Shown: piece by piece, positions 1-9,042 of the stretch
How the letters are laid out: each line of letters begins with the position of its first letter
How positions within the stretch are numbered: the first letter of the stretch is position 1
NCBI GenBank assembly: GCA_002255985.1
Contig: NKIR01000008.1
Coordinates: 1-64,000 of the forward strand
Direction of reading: 5' to 3'
Origin: Sphingomonadaceae bacterium PASS1
GTDB taxonomy: Bacteria; Pseudomonadota; Alphaproteobacteria; Sphingomonadales; Sphingomonadaceae
DNA: 64,000 bases
The notes under the pieces: model-generated
What the model was told of the DNA's origin: nothing
Database searches by the model: none
The model's input: the letters and a program-made list of their open reading frames with translations, nothing else
Program-made: the position numbers and the translations under genes

Positions 1-44
1 CCACGCGCGGCTGATAGCCGGAAGGTCCGCCCCCACGAGATCAC

Positions 45-239
45 TCATACATCTGGACGATGATTACGCGCGAGTAGGTCACTGACAGCGACCTCAGTGT
101 CGTGCACCAGTTCTAAAGTCGGCAGCACATTTCGCCAAGCATCAATTCGTTGAGACCTGCCGTTTGTTCGATCAGAACTAAACAGTGCGGGTATGACCAA
201 TACCATACCAGAACCACTTTTATTGGATTCACTGCTCAT
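45..239 (-). CDS. Short hypothetical ORF at the window edge
   Basis: A 64-residue ORF that I do not recognise. It has a hydrophobic stretch near residues 12-20 (VLVIPALF). No clear Shine-Dalgarno sequence precedes the ATG at 239. Its stop overlaps an ATG at 48-46 (ATGA), from which an open frame runs out of the window (begins MSDLVGAD). That overlap is the only hint that both are real genes continuing the minus-strand polysaccharide operon. It could equally be a chance ORF or the end of a decayed gene. The 240-408 stretch that follows holds nothing I can identify. Confidence 0.25.
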   Translation of the reverse strand: MSSESNKSGSGMVLVIPALFSSDRTNGRSQRIDAWRNVLPTLELVHDTEVAVSDLLARNHRPDV

Positions 240-408
240 TATTTTTACACCCGATGCTTATGTTTTATCGACAGCAAAGGCCTACGGACATTAAAACAGA
301 TGCGGATTGAAGGAGGTCCAGCATCGTCCAAAGCAGTTTGATTGATAAGATACGTCATCCGAACTAGGGCCTAGGCATGTTCCATCTTATGTGCTGTTCG
401 GCGGGTGC

Positions 409-1599
409 TCACCCGCGAATCCTTGATTTGCTATACAAATTCCGCAGGTTACTTGGCAGATTGCTCTTTCGGGAATTATTGAGGAGGTCGTTAAATTTCA
501 GTATGATAGCAACGCAAACGGCGGACTGTAGATAGTAAGCAACGGAAAAGGGACTATCCATTTGTATAAGAAGTGGGAGACAAAGTCCCAAGCCAAGCCG
601 CAAGTGTGGAAAGAGTCTTGAAAGTCCAACAACCAAAACAATGAGCGCGCCATACGCGAACGACAAATCTAGAACTGCTGGGCCAAGTTCACCCCAGTGG
701 GCGATGGCACGGAGTTCAGGTGAAACGGCAAATGCGCTACCTGAATCTCCAAACATATCGCCAAAAACAACCTCCTCGTCCAGCATTTCGCCAAAATTGC
801 GCACGAGCGGAAGCTGCCAGAAGAGATCAACCGTAAGCGAGGTGCCTGGATCAAAAAATTCGGGACGAAATACCTCATGAGCGACATATTGACCGTATGA
901 ACTTGTTCGATAAAATATATTCAGCGCGCTGATAGGCCCGGCATTATCAAACTTCGCGAGCGTCGTTGCTAAAAAGAGCAAAGCAGTGACCATACCCATA
1001 AATACCTGGGTAAATACTGTCCTATATTGAAATCCTATCAAAAGTAGGATTACCGCATAGAAAAGCAAACCACGAGACAGGCCGATGGCTGCAAGCACAG
1101 CTAAAAACGCCATCGAAAGCATGATTGACCATGCCTCCAGTCTAGAAAGTCGACCCATGCTTGCAATATATGCCGCGGTAAGGGCTATCATCGCTGCAAT
1201 GAGATAGTATAAGTTAGTTACAATTACTAAAGGCCATAATATCAGAAATATCGGTTTGTTATATAGAAAAACTTCACTCTTCCTCAAAATCCATTTTATC
1301 ATAAAAACGATTAATAATAATCGTGGAATCATCAATAATAAGAAATTTAATAAACCGCCCCAAGATAAATCATTTTTGTCGTAATTTACTACTCCGCTCT
1401 TCTGATAAAGACCGAGCGCGTATTGGGCTTCTACATTAATATCAAAAATGAGCGCGTATACCGGCACTGCTATAGTAATAAAGAAAAATATCCATGCCAT
1501 AATTGATGATATTTTTACTGTATCTGCTACGGCGATTGATACATCTCGCAAACGACCTCTATGTCTTTTTTGGACAGGCACCCCCACTGATACCTGCAT
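409..1599 (-). CDS. Oligosaccharide repeat-unit polymerase-like membrane protein (Wzy candidate)
   Basis: A 396-residue, very hydrophobic protein with roughly 10-11 membrane segments and a larger hydrophilic loop around residues 225-300. That layout is typical of O-antigen/exopolysaccharide polymerases, which join lipid-linked repeat units on the periplasmic face. Sequence conservation in this class is poor, so the call rests on topology and context: it is the last gene of a minus-strand cluster with a flippase and a GT2 enzyme. Its ATG shares one base with the stop of the upstream glycosyltransferase (TAATG), which suggests translational coupling. The first half of the gene is clearly more AT-rich than the wzc-wza genes upstream, as is common for serotype-specific genes exchanged by transfer. 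The function is likely but the substrate is unknown. Confidence 0.6.
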   Translation of the reverse strand: MQVSVGVPVQKRHRGRLRDVSIAVADTVKISSIMAWIFFFITIAVPVYALIFDINVEAQYALGLYQKSGVVNYDKNDLSWGGLLNFLLLMIPRLLLIVFMIKWILRKSEVFLYNKPIFLILWPLVIVTNLYYLIAAMIALTAAYIASMGRLSRLEAWSIMLSMAFLAVLAAIGLSRGLLFYAVILLLIGFQYRTVFTQVFMGMVTALLFLATTLAKFDNAGPISALNIFYRTSSYGQYVAHEVFRPEFFDPGTSLTVDLFWQLPLVRNFGEMLDEEVVFGDMFGDSGSAFAVSPELRAIAHWGELGPAVLDLSFAYGALIVLVVGLSRLFPHLRLGLGLCLPLLIQMDSPFSVAYYLQSAVCVAIILKFNDLLNNSRKSNLPSNLRNLYSKSRIRG

Positions 1600-2621
1600 T
1601 AATCTACAAGCTCTAAATTTGTGATCTGCGCGCGGAACAGCAGAGCCTTCGATCGTTGCTCGCCGTACCTTCCTGAAAGCGCATCAATCATGGCCCACCA
1701 CTGAACTCTGGCGGCTCGAGGCCGGTTATGCTTGAATATGAGCCCCGCAAGTGTTCGCAATGACCCAAAAAACCAAATTGCCAAGTTGATTATAACAAAT
1801 ACCTTTTGAGAAAATTTTAAAATGAGTAAACATTCATTCCGGCATATGTAATAATTTCTCAAATCCTGATTTGAACTACCCGATCTGGAATGATATAATA
1901 TCGATGCCGGAACATACAATATTTTCAATTTATTTTTTTTCACTTTTAAGCAAATGTCATCATCCTCGAAATATAAAAAATATTGTTCCGAAAATCCCCC
2001 AACAGAATTAAAAACATCTTTTGAAATCATCATTGATGATCCAATGACTTTATCTACTTCCGAAGGTAATGATGAATTGTTGTTATTTTTTTTCCTTCTC
2101 ATGAAGGAATTGTAAATTATTCCACCCTCAATAAAACTTCCATCTATTATGTCGACATTTTTTGAGCCAACAATTCCAATCATATCATTAAATTTGTGTG
2201 CTTTTATTAATTCTTTTATCATTTTGTTATGCAAAGTGGCATCGTTGTTTAAAAGTAAGTAGTACTGATAATCCCAATCAGAGCAATTATTTATTCCATA
2301 GTTTACGCCAGCGCCGAATCCTAAATTTTTTTGTAAACACACCAATCGAATTCGGATTCCATTAGAAGTATATCCGTCGAAATTACTGGGATGCTTAGAA
2401 GGATACGTTCGCTGCGATCCGCAAAGCTCAACCAATGCATTTAACAACTTTTTAGGCGATCCATCACTGGAGCCATTGTCGACTATGCAAATTCCTAATT
2501 TTTTCTCCTCTTGGCATAGGATAGAATCAATACACCTAATCGTATCCGTGAAGTTGTTCCAATTCAGAACAACAGCCATAACTCCAGATTTATCATTCTC
2601 AACTTCTTCAAAATGCGTCAA
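1599..2621 (-). CDS. GT2-family glycosyltransferase (rhamnosyltransferase-like)
   Basis: A cytoplasmic GT-A fold enzyme that would add one sugar to the growing lipid-linked unit. Visible motifs are the N-terminal VVLNWNN strand, the IVDNGSSDGS nucleotide-binding segment, LLNNDAT (the DxD-equivalent) near residue 125, and GGFSEQYFLYFEDDDICLK near residue 210, which carries the acidic ED motif typical of this subgroup. The listed start is a TTG at 2621 without a good ribosome site; an ATG at 2579 (MAVVLNWN) is preceded by GGAG and would put the first beta strand at the N-terminus, as in relatives. The gene is markedly AT-rich with asparagine/lysine runs, unlike the flanking wzx and wzc genes. 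That points to a different origin. Donor and acceptor cannot be read from sequence. Confidence 0.8.
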   Translation of the reverse strand: MTHFEEVENDKSGVMAVVLNWNNFTDTIRCIDSILCQEEKKLGICIVDNGSSDGSPKKLLNALVELCGSQRTYPSKHPSNFDGYTSNGIRIRLVCLQKNLGFGAGVNYGINNCSDWDYQYYLLLNNDATLHNKMIKELIKAHKFNDMIGIVGSKNVDIIDGSFIEGGIIYNSFMRRKKNNNNSSLPSEVDKVIGSSMMISKDVFNSVGGFSEQYFLYFEDDDICLKVKKNKLKILYVPASILYHSRSGSSNQDLRNYYICRNECLLILKFSQKVFVIINLAIWFFGSLRTLAGLIFKHNRPRAARVQWWAMIDALSGRYGEQRSKALLFRAQITNLELVD

Positions 2622-2675
2622 TTTTCAGATACGGCGTAGGCCGTCCTCCATTGTGCTTAATCTAGAAACACAGCC

Positions 2676-4121
2676 TCAGGTTGCTAGGCTTTCGACCACG
2701 CTGCTCCTGAGAGACAACCTTGCCGATCTTAATAACCAGTATGAATATCCGCTTGCCAGCACCAACGCTCCGGTTCCAATGAATGTCAACGGCATTGATG
2801 TACCGGAACTTAGCACTCCTAACAACGAGCAAGCCATCAATAAAAATGGCGCCAAGACGGCACGACTGGTCACGGCACCCATTTTGGCAGCGAACGACAA
2901 AATGACCAGATCGACGAAAACCCGCAAAGTGAAAGCGATCGCGGCACCTATGCCGCCCCAATTTTGTAAAAGTAGCCATAACAAGGCAACATACGGGATT
3001 ACCTCAATGAGATGGCATATGGCTATCAGACGCGCGTGACCAAGGGCTTGGAGGCGAGTAAACGGAATGACAGCAAGAGCATTAAGCCAGAATCCAAATA
3101 AGAGGACCTGTCCTATAGGTGCGGATTGATCAGCAAATTCTGCGGATATCCAAATTCCAAGCGCCGGTTCCAGAAATAATATAGCCGCAATCATTGTTGG
3201 CGTAGAAATTGCCAACAAGTATAACAGATATCGCTTTGCTAGTAAATCTACCGCAGCGGGAGACATTTGTGCAAAGCTGGGAAATACCGCGGAGCCTATA
3301 GAAGTGGCCAACATAGTTGTACGCTCCGCAAGCTGCCAGGGCACTGTGTAAAATGCAACGACTTTAGGTCCTGCAACTGCCCCTATTAACAGACGGTCTA
3401 AGGTAACCATTAAGGGGCTGATGATAGCGCTTACTGCAGTCCAGCCACCGAAGATAAGGAGACTTTTGTATTCTAAGCGATTGGGTCGAGTGAAGCCGTT
3501 CGGGAGAATGCGATTCCATGCTACAATAGTAACAGCTAACAACGAAATAACCCTCACTGCTACAGCCGCGGGGATAACCACTCGGAGATCAGGCTTTTCA
3601 AATATTGCCACGATAAGTGGGATGATTTGAAACAAGCAGGTTGAGAGAACAGACGATAAATTTATAATTTTAAATTGTTTGTGACCTTGTAGCGCACCAT
3701 GGATTGTTGGCGTAACGATAACAGCCGGCATAGCAATTGCCAGCCAGACCGGCAGTAGCAAGGCTTCTTCCGTTAGGACAGAAGCACCTAACGGCTGAAT
3801 GGACCGAAACAGGTAAAATGCTAGCAAGATAACAATACCGCCCAAGAAGCCAAAAGCTGCACTTAAGACGATACCAGCGCTTGTTGCTGCAGAACTTCGG
3901 CTTTGGTCAACTGCTGACAGCGAAGCGACACGCTGCGCTACGGCTCTACCCATACCTAAATCTAGAAAGCCAAAATAGCCTAAGACAATCCAGGCAAGAG
4001 CCATTAGTCCGTAACGTTCTATACCAAGTACCTCTATGTATAGAGGTAGTGTTACAATAGATACTAAAATCGGAACAATGCTGCCGACCAAATTTAATAT
4101 TGAATTTCTAAAAATCTGCAT
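2676..4121 (-). CDS. wzx: Polysaccharide flippase (Wzx-type, MOP superfamily)
   Basis: A 481-residue protein with about 12-14 membrane segments. It starts with a short amphipathic stretch and the typical opening of polysaccharide flippases (NSILNLVGSIVPILVS), followed by a YGLMALAW-like conserved region near residue 36. Wzx proteins move undecaprenyl-linked repeat units across the inner membrane. It lies 54 bases upstream of the GT2 gene on the same strand, and a 261-base gap separates it from the disrupted nucleotide-sugar dehydrogenase. Family assignment is firm; the exact glycan is unknown. A second, different flippase (49128-50411) serves the other cluster. Confidence 0.85.
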   Translation of the reverse strand: MQIFRNSILNLVGSIVPILVSIVTLPLYIEVLGIERYGLMALAWIVLGYFGFLDLGMGRAVAQRVASLSAVDQSRSSAATSAGIVLSAAFGFLGGIVILLAFYLFRSIQPLGASVLTEEALLLPVWLAIAMPAVIVTPTIHGALQGHKQFKIINLSSVLSTCLFQIIPLIVAIFEKPDLRVVIPAAVAVRVISLLAVTIVAWNRILPNGFTRPNRLEYKSLLIFGGWTAVSAIISPLMVTLDRLLIGAVAGPKVVAFYTVPWQLAERTTMLATSIGSAVFPSFAQMSPAAVDLLAKRYLLYLLAISTPTMIAAILFLEPALGIWISAEFADQSAPIGQVLLFGFWLNALAVIPFTRLQALGHARLIAICHLIEVIPYVALLWLLLQNWGGIGAAIAFTLRVFVDLVILSFAAKMGAVTSRAVLAPFLLMACSLLGVLSSGTSMPLTFIGTGALVLASGYSYWLLRSARLSLRSSVVESLAT

Positions 4122-4382
4122 TTTTATTTTACGAATACATTTTCTTGATATTTAAAGTGACGTTTATAGGTATTTGGTCTAGCATATTTTTGCGGGTACT
4201 TCCGTATCAGCAGCGACCGCTGGCAGAAAAGAACCATCAGGATTGGGTTGTGATAGCGCTATTGCCGTAGAGCGGAGCGCAAATCGTCGCGAAACTTAAT
4301 TATCATACGAAAATAGGCCGTGCCACTCCCCAGCCCATGACTGGCGCGCCCGAAACGCACAAAACTGGCGGTGCTTCATAAT
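4122..4382. other. Intergenic gap between wzx and the broken dehydrogenase gene
   Basis: No ORF or RNA is supported here. The half nearer wzx is AT-rich and could hold a local promoter for wzx, which would matter because the upstream gene carries an IS insertion that may be polar. I cannot point to a convincing -35/-10 pair. Confidence 0.4.
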
Positions 4383-4749
4383 TCATGCCGGAACAACCCG
4401 TTCGAGGGGTGCGCCTGCCCGCGCGCAAGCATTACGTGTATCGACCACCAGGCCAGCGACTTTGGCTAATTCTTGATAATCCACAACGTCATGGTCTGTT
4501 GCAATTAGGACGGCGTCGTACCCAAATATAAGGTCCGTGTCCCATCCAATGCTCTCACGCCCTGCAAGGGTTCCATGGTCACGCGTTCCTGGGATAATAG
4601 GGATAAGCGGATCAAAATAATCTACCGCGCCTCCGCGGGCTTCGATCTTCTCGATAAGACGAAGTGACGGACTTTCTCGCAAATCATCAACATTCTTCTT
4701 GTAGGCAATGCCGACGAGCAAAATTCTAGACCCAGCGAGATCTTTTCTA

Positions 4750-5586
4750 GGCCGTGTACTCATAAATAGGATTCCCCTCTCGACAAGCTTGTGATTCAAT
4801 GGTCCCGGAAGGGAGCATTGAAATGAGCCGTTATGATCTGAGCGAGTTTGAGTGGCGAGTGATTGCGCCTTTGTTGCCAAGCAAGCCGCGTGGGGTGGCA
4901 CGGGTTGATGATCGCCGGGTCCTGAACGGGATATTCTGGGTGTTACGCTCGGGTTCGCCGTGGCGCGACATGCCGGAGCGCTACGGTCCCTATACGACAT
5001 GCTACAATCGGTTCCGGCGTTGGACCACGGCTGGGGTATGGGATCGGATTATGGATGCAATTACCGATGCTTATGAAGGCGATGTGCGCATGATCGACGG
5101 CACGAGCGTGCGCGTTCACCACTCAGCGGCGACTTTAAAAAAAGCCACCCGGATAGATGTCTTGGACGAAGCCGGGGAGGTCTTACTACGAAGATCCATG
5201 CTCTGACCGATGGTGAGGGTTTGCCCGTGAAGTTTGTGATTACGCCGGGCAACACGCATGACATCCAAGCCGCTGCCGAACTGCTCGCTGATATCCGCAA
5301 AGGCCAGATGGTACTTGCTGACAAAGCCTATGATGCCAACTGGCTGCGGGACTATGTCTCGGATCGTGGTGGCTGGGCAAACATACCGCCAAAATCCTTG
5401 CGCAAAAGCCCGATCTGCTTCTCACCGTGGCTTTACAAACAACGCAATCTGGTTGAACGATTTTTCAACAAACTCAAATATTACAGACGCATTGCAACGC
5501 GATATGACAAGCTCGGATCAGCCTTCGCCTCGATGGTCAAACTCGCTTGCATCCGCATCAGGCTAAGGCATTATGAGTCCACGGCC
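4750..5586 (+). mobile_element. IS5-family (IS427-like group) insertion sequence, 837 bp
   Basis: The ends are imperfect inverted repeats: GGCCGTGTACTCAT on the left, and the complement of the right end reads GGCCGTGGACTCAT. Both sides are flanked by TA (4748-4749 and 5587-5588), the target duplication usual for this group. Length and the two-frame transposase also fit the IS427-like members of the IS5 family. It sits inside a dehydrogenase gene in the orientation opposite to that gene. The intact ends and duplication suggest a recent insertion. The exact IS name needs ISfinder. Confidence 0.9.
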
Positions 5587-5589
5587 TAA
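4823..5589 (+). CDS. IS5-family DDE transposase made by -1 frameshifting
   Basis: Two overlapping frames. The first begins at 4823 (MSRYDLSEFEWRVI) after an AGGGAG-like site and ends at 5206. It holds the N-terminal DUF4096-like region and the first catalytic aspartate in MIDGTSVRVHH. A -1 slip at the A7 run (5137-5143) leads into the second frame, reading KKSHPDRCLGRSRGGLTTKI and onward. That frame carries the second aspartate (LADKAYD) and the glutamate (NLVERFFNKLKYYRR). A protein of about 255 residues would result, the normal size for this family. The stop uses the TA of the flanking duplication. Nothing in either frame looks broken, so the element may be active. Confidence 0.85.
5137..5143 (+). 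promoter_or_regulatory. Probable programmed -1 frameshift site (A7 run)
   Basis: Seven adenines between TTT and GCC lie exactly where the two transposase frames overlap. Slipping back by one base keeps the conserved LGRSRGGLTTKIHAL segment in frame. Frameshifting on A runs is well known in IS5/IS427-type elements. Confidence 0.7.
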
Positions 5590-6783
5590 ATCGATCTTTA
5601 AGTGCATTTGCAAGGGTGTCGACGACATGGTCCGGCATGGACGTGTTTATTTCGCCGGCAAGTTCTATAAACCGGGTAGAGACACCGAATTCCTTCGCTT
5701 TCCATGCCAGATAGAAGGGATCAATTGGAATGCAATGACCGCCAAGGCCCGGCCCGGGGTAGAAAGGCATGTAGCCAAACGGCTTAGTTTTGGCCGCGTC
5801 AACGACTTCCCATACATCGATCCCCATCCGTCCATAAACTAGCTTGAGTTCATTCACTAAGGCGATGTTCACGGCCCTGAAGATATTTTCTGTAATCTTA
5901 ACTGCTTCGGCGGTTGCCGCGGAACTTACCGGGACTGTCGTCGAGCCGTAGCTCTCGTATACGGCGCAGGCAAGGCGACTACTTGCAGCGTCGTCGGCGC
6001 CTACAACCTTGGGTATGGTTGCAGTGGTATGGGTCAGATTGCCCGGATCTTCACGTTCTGGTGAGAAGGCAAGAAAGAAATCGATACCGCTCCTGAGGCC
6101 CTTATCCTCAAGAATTGGTTTCACCACTTCTTTCGTAGTCCCAGGATAAGTTGTGCTTTCAAGAATAACGAGTTGCCCATCGCGAAGGCACTCAGCAATC
6201 GATTCGGCTGTCTTGATCACAAAGGATAAATCTGGTTCACGATTTTCGGTGAGTGGTGTTGGCACGCATATGATGATTACGTCCGGCTCATCAAGGCGCT
6301 TCATGTCCACAGTTGCGCTGAATATACCGGTACGGGATACCGCGGCAATGCGTTGTCCTGAAAACTGTTTTAGGTACGTCCGACCAGCGGCGATAGCCTC
6401 AGGCTTTGCAGGGTCTGTGTCGAAGCCCAGAACCTTTACCCCTGCTTCAGCTAGCGTCAGGCATAACGGCAGGCCAATATAGCCCAGGCCAATAACACCT
6501 ATCAGTGCTTTATGCTTGGTGATGCGACCAAAGAGATCTGCAGCCGTCACGGACAACACGTCCTGTGGCGCACATGCAGTATCAGAAGTCATGGGTGCAG
6601 ACGTACGATTTAGTGACCATGTTAGCTTTCAAGTTTTTATAATATCTGTATTTTTTTAAGAATGTTGGGCCGAAGCAAATACTGTAACCGTTATGATTAG
6701 GAGACCCTGATTTGATCAGCATCCCTCCCCAAACTGCCGATAACGCAAGCACGCGCCTGTCCTAAAACTGGCCGCCACGCCCA

Positions 6784-9039
6784 TCAGGCGCGCTTGCCGC
6801 TGGGTTCAGTCGCCGCCTCGGGCTCACTGCCGTAGCCGTAGGCGCCGTAGCCATAACCGTAACCATAGCCGTACCCATAGCCATATCCGTAGTTCTGCTT
6901 CTTGGGGTCAATCTTGGTGACAATGACGCCCAAGATATTGCCGCCCAGCATTCGCACGCGGCCCAGAGCCTGGCGAATGCCGCGCACGGGCGCGCCCTCG
7001 GGCTCGACAACGAAGACGAGGCCCTCGACGGCCTGGGCTAAGAGCGGGGCGTCGGACAGGCCGAGTACGGGCGGGCAGTCGACGACGACGTGGTCGTAGG
7101 CGCCCTCGAGCATCCGCAGCACGTCGCCGAGGCGGTCGTTACTCAGCAGCTCTGATGGGTTTGGCGGCTTGGGGCCCGAGGGCATGATGCTGAGGCCTGG
7201 GAAGTCCGTCGCCTGGACAAAGTCTTTCACGTCGTCGGCGCCGGTCAGCATGTTGCTAAACCCGCTCGCGTTCTTGACGCCAAATAGGTGGTGCACCGAG
7301 GGCGAGCGCAGGTCGCCGTCGACCAGAAGCACGGACTTGCCCGTGCGGCCAATGATTTGCGCCAGCGCGAGGGCGGAGGTCGACTTGCCCTCGCCTGCGC
7401 GCGTGCTCGTGACGCCAAGGGAACGCGGGACGCCGTGCGTGGTCGCAAAGGCCAGCGCCGAGCGGATGGAGAAGTAGGCCTCCGACAGATGCGACTTCGC
7501 ATCCTGCAGCGCGTCTGTGGGTTCCCCCTCTGACAGTGGCACGTTGCCCAGCAAAGCGAGACCCAAGAGATTGGGCACGTCCTCGGGCGCGTGGATGCCC
7601 TGGTTCATTTGCTCTAAGGCAAAGAGTGTCAGGAGCGAGACGCCCATGCCCACCAAGAGCGCCACGGCGAGATTGAGCGGCAGGCTCGGCGCCGAGGGCG
7701 AGCTTGGAATTTTGGCCTTGTCGACAATCGAAATGTTGCTCGTGCCAATGGCGCCGGCGATGCCGATCTCCTTGTAGCGCTGCAGCAGCGCATCATAGAG
7801 CTGGCGGTTGGTGTCAGCGTCGCGGACGAGGACCTGATATTGAATGCTGTCGCGCTGCTGGCGGTCGAGCTGCGCCTTCAGGCCGCCGACTTGGGTCTCG
7901 AGCGCCTGCTCGCGGGTTCGCGCCTCGGCGTATCCCTGCCGGCGACTGGCGCCGACGCGCGAGGCCTCGCGCGCAATGGCTTTGTCGAGCGCATCAATCT
8001 GCTCCTTTACGGCCACGGCCTCGGGGAATACCGGCTCAAATTGTGCGAGGAGGCGCGCATATTCTGCGGCGAGCTCGCCGCGACGCTGGCGGAAGCCCGA
8101 GATCGTGCTGTTGGCCATCGCCTCTGCCGAATTTTCGGCGGCGCCGGTGGTGGCCGTGCTCTGGGCGGCAATGCGGTCGGTGCGCGCGGCAATCAGCGCC
8201 TCGTTGACGCCCTCCAAGTCGGCAGAGGCGAGCGTGCGCTGCGCCTGCGTCTTGCCCTCGGCGTCGCGAATGGTCACCAGTTCGACGATGCCGCGCTCGC
8301 TGGCGTAGGTGACCATCTCACGCTCGGAGACTTCAAGCTTGCGTCGCAGTTCGCTCAGGCGCGCCTCAAGGAAGCGCCGCGCGTCGGCGTTGGAGGAAAA
8401 TTGTCGGTCCATGCTGGCGCCGATAAACTCGCGCACCCACGCGTCGGCAATGCGCGACGACATCTCGGGCGAGCGGCTGGTGTATTTGACGTTGACGAGC
8501 TTCGATTTTTTAACCGGCTCAATCGTGATATTTTTAAGCAGGATGCCCATGACCTGAAGCTTGCGCACCTTGGGGCGGTCAGAGCCATTTACGCCGTGCG
8601 CCTCAAAAAATGCGTCCTGCTCGTGCAGCTTGAGTGACGTGCCCACGCGCTCGGCCAAGGATTCTGCCTTCAGCAGGGCGTATTGCGTGTCGTAAAACTC
8701 CATGTCGCGGGCTTCCGAGGCGCGGTCGATGCCCTCGACATTGGTGACGTTCTTTTGCTCACGCGAAATCTCAATCTGCCCGCGCGCGGTGTACAAAGGC
8801 GGCGTGAACAAGGTCACAATCAAGCCAATGGCGAGGCTGGCGCCGATGATGCCGGCAATGACCCAGCGCCAGCGCAGCACGACCTGCCAATATTGCAGGA
8901 TCTCAGGCGGCAGGAGGCGGTCGTCGTCGCCCTCGGCCAGTAAAGCGCGCGCCTCCTGCTGCGAGAGCAGGAGTTCGGTGCCGCGGCGGTCTGGTTGCGT
9001 ATTATTTGGCGTGTCGGGCGTGTTCATGTGGCTACTCAT
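6784..9039 (-). CDS. Wzc-like polysaccharide co-polymerase with BY-kinase domain
   Basis: A 751-residue inner-membrane protein. Residues 45-80 contain the first membrane segment (WVIAGIIGASLAIGLIVTL) after the conserved PPEILQYWQVVLRWRW. The Wzz and coiled-coil GNVR regions follow, and a second membrane segment lies near residue 450 (LAVALLVGMGVSLLTLFAL). The cytoplasmic kinase has Walker A (GEGKST), Walker A' (LLVDGDLRSP) and Walker B-like VVDCPPVLGLSDAP. The C-terminus carries an alternating Tyr-Gly run that is the likely autophosphorylation cluster. Such proteins control chain length and couple polymerisation to export. The gene ends an apparent wzy-wza-wzc operon: only three bases separate it from the wza-like gene. 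A paralog with the same Tyr-Gly tail is at 38061-40256. Confidence 0.9.
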   Translation of the reverse strand: MSSHMNTPDTPNNTQPDRRGTELLLSQQEARALLAEGDDDRLLPPEILQYWQVVLRWRWVIAGIIGASLAIGLIVTLFTPPLYTARGQIEISREQKNVTNVEGIDRASEARDMEFYDTQYALLKAESLAERVGTSLKLHEQDAFFEAHGVNGSDRPKVRKLQVMGILLKNITIEPVKKSKLVNVKYTSRSPEMSSRIADAWVREFIGASMDRQFSSNADARRFLEARLSELRRKLEVSEREMVTYASERGIVELVTIRDAEGKTQAQRTLASADLEGVNEALIAARTDRIAAQSTATTGAAENSAEAMANSTISGFRQRRGELAAEYARLLAQFEPVFPEAVAVKEQIDALDKAIAREASRVGASRRQGYAEARTREQALETQVGGLKAQLDRQQRDSIQYQVLVRDADTNRQLYDALLQRYKEIGIAGAIGTSNISIVDKAKIPSSPSAPSLPLNLAVALLVGMGVSLLTLFALEQMNQGIHAPEDVPNLLGLALLGNVPLSEGEPTDALQDAKSHLSEAYFSIRSALAFATTHGVPRSLGVTSTRAGEGKSTSALALAQIIGRTGKSVLLVDGDLRSPSVHHLFGVKNASGFSNMLTGADDVKDFVQATDFPGLSIMPSGPKPPNPSELLSNDRLGDVLRMLEGAYDHVVVDCPPVLGLSDAPLLAQAVEGLVFVVEPEGAPVRGIRQALGRVRMLGGNILGVIVTKIDPKKQNYGYGYGYGYGYGYGYGAYGYGSEPEAATEPSGKRA

Positions 9040-9042
9040 TCT

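Larger units (their letters stand above)
4383..6592 (-). pseudogene. UDP-sugar 6-dehydrogenase (WbpA-like) interrupted by an IS element
   Basis: The gene is split by the element at 4750-5586. The N-terminal part (6592 to 5587) has the Rossmann start GVIGLGYIGLPL, the VPTPL segment, a YPGTTKEVV segment and the catalytic cysteine in GPGLGGHCIPIDPFYL. The C-terminal part (4747 to 4383) begins RKDLAGSRILLVGIAYKKN and carries the UDP-binding domain. Removing the IS and one copy of the TA duplication joins the parts as ALKDRF-RKDLAG and gives a 1371-base frame, exactly 457 codons with stop. Intact relatives oxidise UDP-GlcNAc-type sugars to the uronic acid with NAD. As it stands the protein would end in IS-encoded residues after the NAD and central domains, without most of the UDP-binding domain, and is probably inactive. 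A different dehydrogenase at 53907-55181 might compensate. Confidence 0.9.

Noticed and set aside
6840-6895. Tandem 6-base repeats (Tyr-Gly codons) considered as a separate satellite repeat
   Set aside because: They encode the C-terminal tyrosine cluster of Wzc and are explained by that gene.
7704-8637. Long plus-strand ORFs (up to 265 codons) opposite the first wzc gene
   Set aside because: Antisense shadows of a high-GC gene; composition rich in Arg/Gly/Ala and no family resemblance, while the minus frame has full Wzc motifs.
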